DNA from: an uncultured Mollicutes bacterium
GTDB taxonomy: Bacteria > Bacillota_I > Bacilli_A > Acholeplasmatales > Anaeroplasmataceae
Direction: 5' to 3'
Assembly (NCBI GenBank): GCA_900540175.1
Contig: UQFG01000016.1
Span: 1-42,325, forward strand
DNA: 42,325 nt
Shown here: one piece after another, positions 7,710 to 16,087 of the stretch
Position numbering within the stretch: the stretch's first letter is position 1
Layout: every line of letters starts with the position of its first letter
Program-made: the position numbers and the translations under genes
The notes under the pieces: model-generated
Seen by the model: the letters and a program-made list of their open reading frames with translations, nothing else
Databases searched by the model: none
What the model was told of the DNA's origin: nothing

Positions 7710-8699
7710 TTATTTTAAAGAAATCTCATTGGCAAGCGGCGTATAAAAGATTTGTTTGATATGGTCGAGATCCTTTGTTTTTCCAAGTGCATACATCAGT
7801 TTGGTTACGGCCGCTTCGGTTGTCATATCCAGCGCTTCGATCGCTCCGGTTTTAAGAACTTTGGTACCGACTTCGTAGATATTGAAATTGCTTCGTTCGT
7901 ACAAACACTGAGACGTAACGACGACCGGAATATTTTTTAAAATCGCTTGTTGGATTTCTTTGGTAAAATCCCGCCGTTGAAAAGGAATCCCACCGGCTCC
8001 GTACGCTTCGATAACAATTCCGTGGATACCGGATTGAATCAGCAACGAAATGATCGCCGGATCGGTTGCGGGAGTGAGTTTGAGCAGAAAAACATTGGTG
8101 TCGATGGTACAGTGAAGCGAAGGAGGAAGCGTCGTTTTTCGGATCATTGCCGCATCGATGCTAAGACCGGAAGAACAGATTCGTCCGACCGGATTTAAAT
8201 TGATGGATTCGAAAGCGGAAAAACTGGAGGTACGGACTTTGACGGCTCTGGAGGCGAACATAATCTTCCGGTCAAATGCCAAAAAAATGCCATTGTAAGA
8301 TGATTTGGCCATCGCCAAAGCCGCTTTGAGGTTATCCAGCGCATCCGTCAACGGATGGTTTAACGGGAGTTGGGAACCGGTAAACACGATGGGAACAGCA
8401 GGATTTTGGATCATAAAAGACATCATCGAAGCGGTGTAGGCCATGGTATCGGTTCCGTGCGTGACGATGATTCCTTGATAGTGCTTCATTTTTTCAAATA
8501 ACGTTTGGGCAATGAGCGTCCATTCTTCCGGCTGAATATTCGAACTATCCAAAACCAACAGACTTTCCACATGGATGATGGTATCTTCTTCAATCAACAG
8601 TTTTTCCAAAGGGATTTGTTTATCGGCCGGTATCAGACCGTTTTTGGACGGAACGGATGAGATGGTTCCACCGGTAGAAAGAATCAATATGTGTTTCAT
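7710..8699 (-). CDS. ansA: L-asparaginase, type I
   Basis: A 329-residue asparaginase without a signal peptide, hence cytoplasmic; it hydrolyses asparagine to aspartate and ammonia. Both catalytic threonine motifs are present: ILSTGGTISS near the N-terminus and THGTDTMAYTAS around residue 80. FTGSQLPL follows. Length matches AnsA/type I enzymes. The start is supported by GGAGG seven bases before the ATG. It is a single-gene unit between two + operons, convergent with endonuclease I and divergent from tig. It yields aspartate, the substrate of the AspRS encoded nearby; that link is only thematic. Confidence 0.93.
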   Translation of the reverse strand: MKHILILSTGGTISSVPSKNGLIPADKQIPLEKLLIEEDTIIHVESLLVLDSSNIQPEEWTLIAQTLFEKMKHYQGIIVTHGTDTMAYTASMMSFMIQNPAVPIVFTGSQLPLNHPLTDALDNLKAALAMAKSSYNGIFLAFDRKIMFASRAVKVRTSSFSAFESINLNPVGRICSSGLSIDAAMIRKTTLPPSLHCTIDTNVFLLKLTPATDPAIISLLIQSGIHGIVIEAYGAGGIPFQRRDFTKEIQQAILKNIPVVVTSQCLYERSNFNIYEVGTKVLKTGAIEALDMTTEAAVTKLMYALGKTKDLDHIKQIFYTPLANEISLK

Positions 8700-8722
8700 A
8701 TGATAACCTCCGAAATCTTTTT

Positions 8723-8728
8723 ATATTA
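8723..8728 (-). promoter_or_regulatory. -10 box for asparaginase
   Basis: On the - strand a TATAAT hexamer lies about 25 bases before the asparaginase ATG. I see no good -35 at normal spacing, so this is a partial promoter call. Confidence 0.45.
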
Positions 8729-8813
8729 TAGCGCATTTTTCAAAAAAATACGATCTTTTCTTTTATTTTGACCGTTCCTTAAAAAAATTGCTTTTTTCTT
8801 CGTTGTCCCGGAC

Positions 8814-8841
8814 TTTACTTTTTCAAAAAATATGCTATAAT
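8814..8841 (+). promoter_or_regulatory. Promoter of tig (extended -10)
   Basis: TATAAT at 8836-8841 is preceded by TGC, giving an extended -10. A TTTACT box at 8814-8819 lies 16 bases upstream. The start point would be near 8848, which gives tig a leader of about 105 bases. Confidence 0.65.
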
Positions 8842-8901
8842 AACAGTTGGCTTATGCTTAATTTCAGAAGGGATTAAAAAGAGAAATAGAAGATATGATT
8901 T

Positions 8902-8952
8902 AAGGAGGAGCAGACGTTTCCCTTCGGTTTATTCTAACGTCTGCGTGAAGTT
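8902..8952 (+). promoter_or_regulatory. Distant Shine-Dalgarno plus 9-bp hairpin before tig
   Basis: AAGGAGG is at 8902-8908, 44 bases before the tig ATG at 8953, far too distant for direct use. Between them GCAGACGTT (8910-8918) and AACGTCTGC (8936-8944) form a perfect 9-bp stem with a 17-base loop. If the stem forms, one base separates the Shine-Dalgarno from the stem and eight bases separate the stem from the ATG, giving an effective spacing near nine. No T run follows, so it is not a terminator. No ATG or TTG follows the Shine-Dalgarno at normal distance, and the only in-frame upstream stop is TAA at 8935-8937. The bridging role is inferred. Confidence 0.7.
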
Positions 8953-10245
8953 ATGACAATTGAAAATTTAGAACACAGTCGGAAAAAGGCTATCTTCGAT
9001 GTAACGGCAGAAGAATTCAGTGCCGCCCTCGATAAGGCCTTTGAAATCTGCAATCAAAAAGTTACCATCAAAGGATTCCGCAAAGGAAAAGCCCCAAGAC
9101 ATGTCTATGAAAAAAACTACGGGGTGGAATCATTATATGATGAAGCGCTCAATGAAATCTTAAATACCAAAGCGGCGGAAATCTACAAAGATCAGGAACT
9201 GGCCAAAGAAATCGTCGGTCCGTTTGAACCGAATATCGAAACAAACGAAAAAATCGAAGCCGGCAAACCGTTTCAAGTATCGCTTTCATTTGATGTTTAT
9301 CCGGAAGTTCATTTACCGCAATACAAAGGCATTGAAGTAAAGAAAGCCGTTTTGGAAGCAACGGAAGAAGAAGTAAGTGATGCCATTCGCCAAATGATGA
9401 AAAAAGATGCCTCCATGCAACCGAAACAAGAACAAGTGATTGCGTCCGGTGATTATGCCAATTTCGATTTCGTCGGTACGGTAGACGGTGTTGAATTCCC
9501 GGGCGGAAAAGCCGAAAATTACGAATTGCAAATCGGATCCGGTCAATTCATTCCGGGATTCGAAGATCAAATGATCGGCATGAAAGCCGGGGATGTCAAA
9601 GACGTTTGCGTTACTTTCCCGGAAAATTATGCGGAAAAAACGCTGGCCGGCAAACCGGCGGTCTTCAAAGTAACACTTCATGAAGTGAAAGAAGAAGTTT
9701 TCCCGGAATTAAACGATGCTTATGTCGTTGATTTGAAATTGGATGATGCCAAAACAGTTGAAGAACTGAAAGCCAAAAAGAAAAAAGAATTGGAAGACCG
9801 AAAAGCCGTCAGTGAAAAAGATCGGCAAACGGATGAAATCATCAACAAGATTTTAGATAATGCGGTTGTGGATATGCCGCACAGTTTGGAAAAAGAACGG
9901 ATCGATTTGATTCGTTCCCAATATGAACAACAAGCTAAAATGTACAACATTCCGTTTGAAACGTTCTTGGGACTGATGAATATCACAAAAGAAAAATTCG
10001 ACGAAGAAACCGAAAAACAAGGCAAACGGCAAGCGTTGTTCAACGTCGTTCTTTCTAAACTGATCGAAGTGGAAAACTTGGCTCCATCCAAAGAAGCTTT
10101 GGAACAAGAAGCTTTAAAAGATGCCGAAAAACAGAATTCCACCAAAGAAGAAATGATGAAAAAGAACGTTTCCAAATATTATAGCGATCTGGCTTATCAA
10201 GCGGTTGTTTCTTTCTTATTGGAACAAGCAACGATCATCGACTAA
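8953..10245 (+). CDS. tig: Trigger factor (ribosome-bound chaperone and prolyl isomerase)
   Basis: A 430-residue trigger factor. The N-terminal ribosome-binding domain carries the signature GFRKGKAPRHVYEKNYG at about residues 41-57. The FKBP-type prolyl isomerase domain (about 150-240) contains DYANFDFVG, GSGQFIPGFEDQMIGM and VTFPENYAEKTLAGKPAVF. The rest is the long helical chaperone domain. It folds nascent chains at the ribosome exit tunnel. The start at 8953 is firm, because the frame is closed by TAA at 8935-8937 and the N-terminus aligns with the family. The leader is unusual: its only good Shine-Dalgarno is separated by a hairpin. A strong terminator follows. Unlike many Firmicutes, clpX does not follow; lon does. 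Confidence 0.97.
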   Translation: MTIENLEHSRKKAIFDVTAEEFSAALDKAFEICNQKVTIKGFRKGKAPRHVYEKNYGVESLYDEALNEILNTKAAEIYKDQELAKEIVGPFEPNIETNEKIEAGKPFQVSLSFDVYPEVHLPQYKGIEVKKAVLEATEEEVSDAIRQMMKKDASMQPKQEQVIASGDYANFDFVGTVDGVEFPGGKAENYELQIGSGQFIPGFEDQMIGMKAGDVKDVCVTFPENYAEKTLAGKPAVFKVTLHEVKEEVFPELNDAYVVDLKLDDAKTVEELKAKKKKELEDRKAVSEKDRQTDEIINKILDNAVVDMPHSLEKERIDLIRSQYEQQAKMYNIPFETFLGLMNITKEKFDEETEKQGKRQALFNVVLSKLIEVENLAPSKEALEQEALKDAEKQNSTKEEMMKKNVSKYYSDLAYQAVVSFLLEQATIID

Positions 10246-10252
10246 AATGGGT

Positions 10253-10292
10253 AATAATCGGACATGGATCAAGCATGTCCGATTATTTTTAT
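10253..10292 (+). terminator. Intrinsic terminator after tig
   Basis: A 14-bp stem (10253-10266 with 10274-10287) with a seven-base loop is followed by T-rich sequence, directly after the tig stop. Confidence 0.9.
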
Positions 10293-10387
10293 CTTTTAAT
10301 CGACTTCCGCAGCGAATGATTAAAGATAAAAAAACAGATACTAGAAATGTTCTTTTAAGAAAAGTACGGAAAGTTTTTTATTTTTTT

Positions 10388-10453
10388 GGCAAAGTACTTG
10401 CAAAAGTGCCAAAAATAAGATATAGTATAGTTGTTGATATTTTTTTTATCAAC
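10388..10453 (+). promoter_or_regulatory. lon promoter with overlapping inverted repeat and 5' hairpin
   Basis: TTGCAA (10398-10403) and TATAGT (10421-10426) are spaced by 17 bases. The -35 lies inside GGCAAAGTACTTGC...GTGCC (10388-10410). This holds the palindrome AAGTACTT and outer GGCA/TGCC arms, so it is a candidate operator. A second AAAAGTAC occurs about 30 bases upstream. The transcript would begin near 10433, exactly at a 7-bp stem GTTGATA / TATCAAC (10433-10439, 10447-10453) with a T7 loop. I see no CIRCE or canonical CtsR box. The regulator is unknown. Confidence 0.6.
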
Positions 10454-10469
10454 GGAAAGGATGGTAACA

Positions 10470-12791
10470 ATGGAAGAAAATACAAAAATCGTTCTGCCGG
10501 CCATTGCTGTCAGAGGGGTTGTTCCTCTTCCGAATAATGAATTCAGAATCGAAGTCGGAAGAACCAATTCCGTATTGGCGCTGGATGCGGCTGAAAAAAT
10601 GTACGGCGGCAATATTTTATTGTTGATCCAAAAAGATCCGACGATTTCCGAAGTAACGGAAAATGATGTGGAACCAATCGGTGTTTTGGCGAAAATCACG
10701 CTGAAACTTCTTTTACCGAATAAAAATTATAAAGTAAAATTCAAAATCGCAGATCGGATCAAAATCGAAGAATTTACTTCGCTGGATCCTTATTTTGTCT
10801 GTCATTACGAAAAACTTTATTCTTTTTACGAAAACATAGATGTCGAACCGGCTTTGGTTAAATCGGTTGCGCAGGCCATTGCGGCATCTGGAAGTCATTT
10901 GCTGCAAAACAGTGAGGAAGTGGCTCGGCTGTTGCAAAACGGAAGCAACTCGGACGTTTTATCGGATGTCATTGCGTTTCAACTAAAAGGCACCAGACCG
11001 TCTCAGACAAAATACCGTTATTTGGAAGAACTGGATGTCATCAAACGCTTGCAGTATATTTTGGAAGATATCGAATATGAAAAACAGATCGTCAATATTG
11101 AAAACAAAATCAATCAAGATGTCAAAAAGTCGATTGACGAATCTCAAAAAGAGTATTACTTACGGGAAAAAATGAAAGCCATTCAGAATGAACTGGGCGA
11201 TAAGGCCCGTCAGGATGAAGATGTGGAAGCGTTGCGCAAAGCCATTGAAGAAGCGCATTTGCCGGAAAACGTCTACGAAAAAGCAAAAAGCGAATTGCAG
11301 AAATACGCCAATACCAACAATCAAATGGCCGAATCGGGTGTGATTCGTTCGTATTTGGACTGGATCATTCAATTGCCTTGGTATAAAGCCAGCAAGGACA
11401 ATGCCGATTTAAACGATGTGGCTCAAAAACTCGATAAAAATCATTACGGACTGGAAAAAGTAAAAGATCGGATCATCGAATATTTGGCGGTTAAAATGAT
11501 GACGGGCCATAATCCGCAGACAATTCTTTGTTTTGCAGGTCCTCCGGGCGTCGGTAAAACGTCGCTGGCCAAAAGTATCAGCGAGGCACTGGGTCGAAAA
11601 TTCGTCAAACAATCGCTTGGCGGCGTCAGAGACGAATCGGAAATCAGAGGACATCGTCGAACTTATATCGGAGCATTACCCGGCAGAATTTTAAAAGGTA
11701 TGAAAGATGCCGGTACGGTCAATCCTGTTTTCCTTTTGGATGAAATCGATAAGATGACTTCCGATTATCGTGGCGATCCGGCGGCAGCCATGCTCGAAGT
11801 GTTGGATCCGGAACAAAACAAATATTTTTCGGATAATTACTTGGAAGAACCATACGACTTATCGCAGGTGATGTTCATCACGACAGCCAACGATTTATCC
11901 AATATCCCGGCTCCGCTTCGCGACCGAATGGAAATCATCGAACTGTCTTCTTACACGGAAATCGAAAAATTCAATATTGCATATCAGCATTTATTGCCAA
12001 GAGAGTTATCCGAACACGGTTTAAATGCTTCGCAATTGACAATCGAAGAAGATACCATGTATGCGATCATTCAAAATTATACCCGGGAAGCCGGTGTAAG
12101 AGAATTGGAGCGGATGATTGCGACGATCTGTCGGAAGACCGTTAAACGGATTTTAATGGAAAAAGCCGAACACGTAACCGTAACGTGCGACAACTTGCAT
12201 GAATTTTTAGGTAAGATTCGGTTTACGAACAACAAACACCGCAAACAAAACCAAATCGGTATCGTTACCGGACTGGCCTATACGCAGTTCGGCGGCGATA
12301 CGTTGGATATCGAAGTAACCACGTTCCCGGGAAAAGGTGTTTTACAGTTGACCGGTAAATTGGGCGATGTCATGAAAGAATCGGCTCAGGCGGCTTTCTC
12401 TTATGTCAAATCCCATCTTGCGGACTTCCATATCGACAAAGAAAAAATCGAAAATACAGACATTCATATTCATGTGCCGGAAGGAGCCGTTCCCAAAGAC
12501 GGTCCGAGTGCCGGTGTAACGATGACAACGGCGCTGATTTCGGCATTGACCAACCAGCCCGTAGACTGTCATGTCGGAATGACCGGCGAAATCACGTTAA
12601 GAGGACAGGTTCTTCCGATCGGCGGTTTAAAGGAAAAATCCATTGCGGCACATCGAAGCGGACTGACCAAAATTTTCATTCCGAAAGAAAACGAACGGGA
12701 TATCGAAGATATTCCGGAAGAAGTACGCAATGTCCTTACGATCCAACCGGTCGAAGAAATGAGCGAAATCTATCACAGTCTGTTCAAATAA
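10470..12791 (+). CDS. lon: ATP-dependent protease Lon
   Basis: A 773-residue Lon with the usual order: N-terminal substrate domain, AAA+ module and C-terminal S16 protease domain. Walker A GPPGVGKT is at about residues 357-364, Walker B PVFLLDEIDKM follows, and the Ser680/Lys723 dyad sits in KDGPSAG and LKEKS. It degrades damaged and regulatory proteins in the cytoplasm. Three in-frame starts exist near the 5' end. The ATG at 10470 is nine bases after AAAGG (10456-10460) and gives the family N-terminus (IVLPAIAVRGVVPLPNNEF); the ATG at 10461 touches the ribosome site. It has its own promoter and terminator, so it is monocistronic. Confidence 0.97.
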   Translation: MEENTKIVLPAIAVRGVVPLPNNEFRIEVGRTNSVLALDAAEKMYGGNILLLIQKDPTISEVTENDVEPIGVLAKITLKLLLPNKNYKVKFKIADRIKIEEFTSLDPYFVCHYEKLYSFYENIDVEPALVKSVAQAIAASGSHLLQNSEEVARLLQNGSNSDVLSDVIAFQLKGTRPSQTKYRYLEELDVIKRLQYILEDIEYEKQIVNIENKINQDVKKSIDESQKEYYLREKMKAIQNELGDKARQDEDVEALRKAIEEAHLPENVYEKAKSELQKYANTNNQMAESGVIRSYLDWIIQLPWYKASKDNADLNDVAQKLDKNHYGLEKVKDRIIEYLAVKMMTGHNPQTILCFAGPPGVGKTSLAKSISEALGRKFVKQSLGGVRDESEIRGHRRTYIGALPGRILKGMKDAGTVNPVFLLDEIDKMTSDYRGDPAAAMLEVLDPEQNKYFSDNYLEEPYDLSQVMFITTANDLSNIPAPLRDRMEIIELSSYTEIEKFNIAYQHLLPRELSEHGLNASQLTIEEDTMYAIIQNYTREAGVRELERMIATICRKTVKRILMEKAEHVTVTCDNLHEFLGKIRFTNNKHRKQNQIGIVTGLAYTQFGGDTLDIEVTTFPGKGVLQLTGKLGDVMKESAQAAFSYVKSHLADFHIDKEKIENTDIHIHVPEGAVPKDGPSAGVTMTTALISALTNQPVDCHVGMTGEITLRGQVLPIGGLKEKSIAAHRSGLTKIFIPKENERDIEDIPEEVRNVLTIQPVEEMSEIYHSLFK

Positions 12792-12797
12792 TTTTTC

Positions 12798-12828
12798 AAA
12801 CGGTATTTTAACAATACCGTTTTTTTTG
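12798..12828 (+). terminator. Intrinsic terminator after lon
   Basis: AAACGGTATT (12798-12807) pairs with AATACCGTTT (12813-12822) around a five-base loop, followed by a T run. Confidence 0.9.
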
Positions 12829-12896
12829 TTTGAAAACCTGATTTTAAATTTCTTTTTTTTGTTTTGTTGGCTATTTATTTCATCGAGGTGTTAGAA

Positions 12897-13580
12897 GTGA
12901 AAATCAAAGATCTGCAAAAAAATCAACGACCGCGCGAACGCTTGATCGAAAAAGGAGCGGCTTCGTTAAGCGATGCAGAATTGCTGGCGGTTTTGCTTGC
13001 AAGCGGAACGAAGCAGGAAAATGTTATGGAATTGGCAGCCAGAATCTGTGCGCGCTATCCCTTTTCGGATTTAAAAGAATTGACTTACCCGCAACTGATT
13101 GCCCTACCGGGCATCAAAATGGCCAAAGCATGTCAGTTATTGGCTTGTTTTGAAATCGTTAGGCGATCGTTTTGTATCACCGGTCAAAAAGAACAGTTGG
13201 ACTCGGCGCAAAAAATCTATCAGTTTGCCTACCCGAAGATGATGCTGCAAAAAAAGGAAACGATGATGATCATCTATTTAAATGCCAAACTGCAAGTTCT
13301 TTACCACCAACACCTTTCTTCTTATCATCCGACTAGTATAGAAGTTCCGGTTCGGTTGATTGTGGAAGAAGCCTTGTTTCAAAAAGCTTACGCAGTGGTC
13401 TTGTTACACAATCATCCATCTAGTGATTTGACGCCTTCAAAGGCCGATTTATCCATGACGGACTATCTTAAAAATCTATTGGAATCACTGGAAATCGTTT
13501 TGCTAGATCATTTGATTGTCTCCGATCAAAACTACTATTCTTTTTTGGAAAAGGGTCTAATCACAACCGAAGAAGCATAA
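12897..13580 (+). CDS. radC: RadC family JAMM-motif protein
   Basis: A 227-residue protein with an N-terminal helix-hairpin-helix-like UPF0758 region (NQRPRERLIEKGAASLSDAE, later LIALPGIKMAKACQLLA) and a C-terminal JAMM/MPN metal domain. The latter has LLHNHPSSDLTPSKADL, which carries the zinc-binding His/His/Asp set. The real molecular role of RadC proteins is unsettled; a link to DNA repair is historical. I chose GTG at 12897 because GAGGTG lies just before it. An in-frame TTG at 12864 would add 11 non-family residues. In Bacillus radC sits at the head of the mreBCD-minCD-spoIVFAB block; here the spoIVFA-like gene follows 23 bases later. Confidence 0.9.
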   Translation: MKIKDLQKNQRPRERLIEKGAASLSDAELLAVLLASGTKQENVMELAARICARYPFSDLKELTYPQLIALPGIKMAKACQLLACFEIVRRSFCITGQKEQLDSAQKIYQFAYPKMMLQKKETMMIIYLNAKLQVLYHQHLSSYHPTSIEVPVRLIVEEALFQKAYAVVLLHNHPSSDLTPSKADLSMTDYLKNLLESLEIVLLDHLIVSDQNYYSFLEKGLITTEEA

Positions 13581-13603
13581 AGTAGGAAGGAGCGTGAGAA
13601 CAG

Positions 13604-14059
13604 ATGAAACGATTCAAGTATCTTTTTTTGGGGATTTTTTTGCTGCTTTATTACGGCCTTCCGTTTTGTAAAGAGGTGTTGGATCATGAAATCAATTACA
13701 GTGCGATCGCATCGTATGTAGCCAAAGGCCTCTACGAGGACAGTCTGACGGTTTCAACGACCAAACTGCAAGTAAAAGATTTCGTACTTGAAGGCGATGT
13801 TTTGTATATTTTTCCGTTGAATCAGGAAGTAAAACTACCGTTTGGCGTCATGATCGCATCCTTAAAAAACGATCAAATGGATGTTGTCGATACCCAGTAC
13901 CGATATACCATCGGTCATTATGAAAAAAAATGTGTCCGGCTTTATGAATACAAAAAAGAAGAAGCCGTCTTGGCAACAACCGGCGATTTTTATACGATTA
14001 CCGGAACCGATTTAAATCGCATCATCGCCCGTTTGGAAATCGATTATGCACAAGTTTAA
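13604..14059 (+). CDS. SpoIVFA-like membrane protein with degenerate M23-type domain
   Basis: A 151-residue protein with one N-terminal membrane segment (about residues 6-23) and an extracytoplasmic domain. The domain resembles the LytM/M23 fold of SpoIVFA: LPFGVMIASLKNDQMDVV, then YTIGHYEKKCVRLYEYKKEE, then TTGDFYTI. No zinc ligand set is visible, as in SpoIVFA, which is a regulator and not an enzyme. AAGGAG precedes the ATG. The gene overlaps the following M50 protease by 14 bases, the spoIVFA-spoIVFB arrangement of Bacillus. Its role is probably to hold or inhibit that protease. Assignment rests mostly on context; sequence similarity is weak. Confidence 0.6.
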   Translation: MKRFKYLFLGIFLLLYYGLPFCKEVLDHEINYSAIASYVAKGLYEDSLTVSTTKLQVKDFVLEGDVLYIFPLNQEVKLPFGVMIASLKNDQMDVVDTQYRYTIGHYEKKCVRLYEYKKEEAVLATTGDFYTITGTDLNRIIARLEIDYAQV

Positions 14060-14786
14060 AATCCACTGGACATTTTGGCTGTTGATGATCTTTGTTTTTT
14101 TATCGCCGAAACAGCAGATAATCGGAAAACTGATGTTGTGTTTGTTCATTCACGAGATCGGGCATCTGCTCATTCTTTACGTTAAAAAAATTCCGATCGA
14201 AAAGTTGGAACTGTATGCGTGCGGCTTTGGAATGGATTTGAAACAAAAACCGGTATCGTGCAGCTTTGATTTAGTTTTTTATTCCGCCGGAATCGCATTT
14301 AATCTCATCGCCTACGGCTGTTTTTCCGATCCGCAACTCAAACAGTTGTCGCTTTTGCTTGCACTCATCAATTTGATTCCGCTTGAACCGCTTGACGGGT
14401 TTCACCTTGCAAAAGCACTTTTTGAACGCTTTTTCCCGGTTTTTCACACCCGCTACATTTCTTTTTTCCTTTCTTTTATCAGTCTTGCGGCGATTTTGTG
14501 GATCTATCTGTTTGGCGACTTCGGTTATCTGTTTTTAATCAATCTGGCGTATCTTGTGTTTGTTTTGATTGCATCGTGGTTTAAAAGAAGGCTTGTATTT
14601 CAACGTTTTTTACTGAGTCGATATCTTTATCCTCTTTGCTTAAAAACGCGAATAATCGGCGTTCATCGGCATTTGGAACGTTATTTATATCGGTACCGCA
14701 CGTTGATCGTTTCTGTGGGTGAAAAAAAAGTCACGGAAAAAGAGATTTTATCGATCTACTTCCAAAAAAATAAAGGCTTACGATAA
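14046..14786 (+). CDS. Intramembrane site-2 metalloprotease, SpoIVFB-like (M50)
   Basis: A 246-residue polytopic membrane protein. HEIGH at residues 36-40 is the HExxH zinc motif, inside the second hydrophobic segment. NLIPLEPLDGF, with Asp117, is the third-ligand motif. Together they define the M50/site-2 protease family. Size and gene order (radC, SpoIVFA-like, then this) fit SpoIVFB, which cleaves pro-sigma-K in sporulating Bacillus. The ~60 residues after the membrane part match the length of the SpoIVFB regulatory tail. Whether this organism sporulates cannot be told here, so the substrate could be another membrane-tethered regulator. Confidence 0.85.
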   Translation: MHKFKIHWTFWLLMIFVFLSPKQQIIGKLMLCLFIHEIGHLLILYVKKIPIEKLELYACGFGMDLKQKPVSCSFDLVFYSAGIAFNLIAYGCFSDPQLKQLSLLLALINLIPLEPLDGFHLAKALFERFFPVFHTRYISFFLSFISLAAILWIYLFGDFGYLFLINLAYLVFVLIASWFKRRLVFQRFLLSRYLYPLCLKTRIIGVHRHLERYLYRYRTLIVSVGEKKVTEKEILSIYFQKNKGLR

Positions 14787-14790
14787 AACA

Positions 14791-14820
14791 TTGTCTTTTT
14801 TTAGGCTTTTATTGTATAAT
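14791..14820 (+). promoter_or_regulatory. Promoter of the M28 peptidase unit
   Basis: TTGTCT (14791-14796) and TATAAT (14815-14820) with an 18-base spacer. The start point falls about 25 bases before the ATG at 14852. GAGGTAC is the ribosome site. Confidence 0.75.
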
Positions 14821-14851
14821 GGAAACAAGCGATAAAAAATGAGGTACGGAT

Positions 14852-16087
14852 ATGGATAAAAAAAGTTTCGAGTTTTTAAATAAAATCTGTTTTGAACGAA
14901 CCGGCGGCAGCGAAAATGAATTGAAAGTGGCGAATTTACTGATGGCGGAATGCCGAAAATATCAGGTGGAAGCCCATTTGGAAGAATTCGAAATCAATGC
15001 TTACGATATCAAAAAAGTACAGTTGGAAACGTTAGACGATCAATATGAAGTTCGTGGCGTTGGCATGAGCGGATCGACTCCCATTGAAGGAATCGTCGGC
15101 GATTTATGGGTTTACGAATCGGATGAACAGTTGGAACAACAGCGGAATTTGGAAGGTAAAATCGTTTTGATTGCCGGCAAAATGCGGTACCCGTTGTATC
15201 AAAAATTATGCGAGAAAAAGGCGATCGGTTTCATCATCAGCAGCGGCAGCCTCTACGATCTTAAAGAAGAAACGGATTTAGAAGAAGTCATGCTTCGCAA
15301 AAGACATTACCAATACGGCAAGATTCCCGGTGTCTGTCTGCGGATGAAAGATACACAGCGACTGATTGCTTCTAATGCCAAAGAAGTCAAACTGACGCTT
15401 CTTCAGGAAGAATATAAAGCCCGATCTCATAATGTCGTGGCGACGATTCCAGGCCAGTCTAAAGAAACGATTGCGTTTACGGCGCATTACGATTCCGTTC
15501 GTTTTTCAAGCGGTGCCTACGACAATGCCACCGGTACGACGACGCTGTTGGAATTATTGAGCCATTATGCAAGCACGCATCCCAAACGAACGCTTAAATT
15601 CATTTGGTGCGGTTCCGAAGAAATGGGACTGCTTGGTTCGAAAGCCTATATCCAAGCCCATTCGGATGAATTGCAAGACTACGTTTTTGCCATCAATGTC
15701 GATATGACGGGCGTTGTGATCGGCAAAGATATCGCTTGTTGTACGGCGTCTTCTTCGCTGGTCCATTATATTCAGTATTTAGGACGGGAAAAAGGCTTTG
15801 CGATCGAAGCCAAACAAGGGGTTTATTCATCGGATTCCACGCCGTTTGCCGATTCTGGCATTCCGGCTGTTTCGTTTGCCCGGATTGCCCCCAAAGGCGG
15901 TGCCGAAATTCATAGTCGCAAAGACGTCTTACAATTTTTAGATCAAGCCAATTATTACCGCACTTGTGATTTCATTGGCTGTTTTGCTGATCGTCTGATT
16001 GAATCCGTTTATTTTCCGGTAGAACGAACGATCCCGGAAGAAATGAAAAAAGAATTGAATGTTTACTACGGAAGAAAAGAAGAATGA
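14852..16087 (+). CDS. M28 family metallopeptidase (aminopeptidase-like)
   Basis: A 411-residue zinc-peptidase of family M28 with an inserted PA-type domain (about residues 80-180). The co-catalytic zinc motifs are FTAHYDSVRFSSGAYDNA (His and bridging Asp), CGSEEMGLLGSKAY (catalytic Glu-Glu pair), INVDMTG (Asp) and a C-terminal EIHSRKD (His). No signal peptide is visible, so it probably trims peptides inside the cell, although many relatives are secreted. It has its own promoter. Its stop overlaps the start of the PfkB-type kinase (ATGA). Confidence 0.88.
   Translation: MDKKSFEFLNKICFERTGGSENELKVANLLMAECRKYQVEAHLEEFEINAYDIKKVQLETLDDQYEVRGVGMSGSTPIEGIVGDLWVYESDEQLEQQRNLEGKIVLIAGKMRYPLYQKLCEKKAIGFIISSGSLYDLKEETDLEEVMLRKRHYQYGKIPGVCLRMKDTQRLIASNAKEVKLTLLQEEYKARSHNVVATIPGQSKETIAFTAHYDSVRFSSGAYDNATGTTTLLELLSHYASTHPKRTLKFIWCGSEEMGLLGSKAYIQAHSDELQDYVFAINVDMTGVVIGKDIACCTASSSLVHYIQYLGREKGFAIEAKQGVYSSDSTPFADSGIPAVSFARIAPKGGAEIHSRKDVLQFLDQANYYRTCDFIGCFADRLIESVYFPVERTIPEEMKKELNVYYGRKEE

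Noticed and set aside
8910..8944. tig leader hairpin as an intrinsic terminator
   Set aside because: No T run follows the stem; it ends eight bases before the start codon.
3582..16087. Mycoplasma-type code with TGA as tryptophan
   Set aside because: TGA ends several intact genes here (dCMP deaminase, YlbL-like, lspA, M28 peptidase) at family-typical lengths, and RF2 is encoded.
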